DNA from: Pseudomonadota bacterium
Lineage (GTDB): Bacteria > Pseudomonadota > Gammaproteobacteria > Burkholderiales > Burkholderiaceae
DNA length: 24,408 bases
Assembly (NCBI GenBank): GCA_029777935.1
Contig: JAKORH010000320.1
Span: 1-24,408 of the forward strand
Direction: 5' to 3'
Part shown: one piece after another, positions 24,365-24,408 of the stretch
How positions within the stretch are numbered: position 1 is the stretch's first letter
Layout: each line of letters opens with the position of its first letter
The notes under the pieces: generated by a model
Told to the model about the DNA's origin: nothing
The model's input: the letters and a program-made list of their open reading frames with translations, nothing else
Databases searched by the model: none
Made by a program: the position numbers and the translations under genes

Positions 24365-24408
24365 ATGACGAACGCGATTCGTGAGGCTGCCGCCGCGCGG
24401 CACGTCGA
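24365..24408 (+). CDS. Possible start of a gene leaving the window
   Basis: ATG 24365 is preceded by AAGGA at suitable distance, and the frame (MTNAIREAAAARHV) is open to the window end. Only 14 codons are visible, so nothing can be said about the product. The structured region 24227-24326 would be its leader if the gene is real. Confidence 0.3.
   Translation, partial: MTNAIREAAAARHV

Noticed and set aside
24107..24403. Minus-strand frames upstream of the lipoprotein gene
   Set aside because: Several overlapping frames exist without ribosome sites or recognisable domains, and they run through strong inverted repeats.

Overview
The window is very GC-rich, with strong G/C bias at third codon positions and long spurious open frames opposite the real genes. 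FixJ/NarL-type regulators, a TRAP transporter, a MASE1 histidine kinase, an ADP-forming ligase/GNAT fusion and REP-like hairpins together suggest a betaproteobacterium, probably Burkholderiales. This is inferred from gene content; no rRNA or other decisive marker is present.

Layout. (1) 1-870, minus: the N-terminal 290 residues of an Mrp/Pha-type cation/proton antiporter subunit A, cut by the window edge. (2) 1129-4373: a response regulator on plus, convergent with a MASE1 histidine kinase/FixJ-type response regulator pair on minus. A hairpin with a T-tract oriented for the minus transcript lies between them. (3) 4474-5004, minus: a Pal-like lipoprotein outside a tol-pal cluster. (4) 5229-7895, plus: an 888-aa acyl-CoA ligase/GNAT (Pat-like) fusion. 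(5) 8065-10542, minus: a P2-type cation ATPase, separated from the ligase by a REP doublet. (6) 10630-11397, plus: a DUF1499 membrane protein.

(7) 11614-20519, plus, is the centrepiece. It is a tightly packed operon led by its own IclR regulator: crotonase, B12-dependent mutase large subunit, B12-binding small subunit, class III (CaiB) CoA-transferase, MeaB GTPase and TRAP transporter DctP-DctQ-DctM. Mutase, MeaB, crotonase and CoA-transferase are the same functional set as the E. coli Sbm (scpABC-argK) succinate decarboxylation operon. Here the mutase is split and divergent, the CoA-transferase belongs to another family, and a carboxylate importer is attached. I propose an import, CoA-transfer, carbon-skeleton rearrangement and decarboxylation cycle for an unidentified dicarboxylic acid. 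REP-like hairpins have invaded two junctions of the operon, one at the 5' end of the CoA-transferase gene.

(8) 20810-20885: tRNA-Phe(GAA) with a hairpin behind it. Downstream lies an accessory patch: an intact parDE module with its own promoter/operator, then three overlapping remnants of other toxin-antitoxin genes (21774-22142). (9) 22163-24110, minus: an MFS exporter and an unrecognised lipoprotein. (10) 24111-24408: a structured intergenic region and the possible first 14 codons of a plus-strand gene leaving the window.
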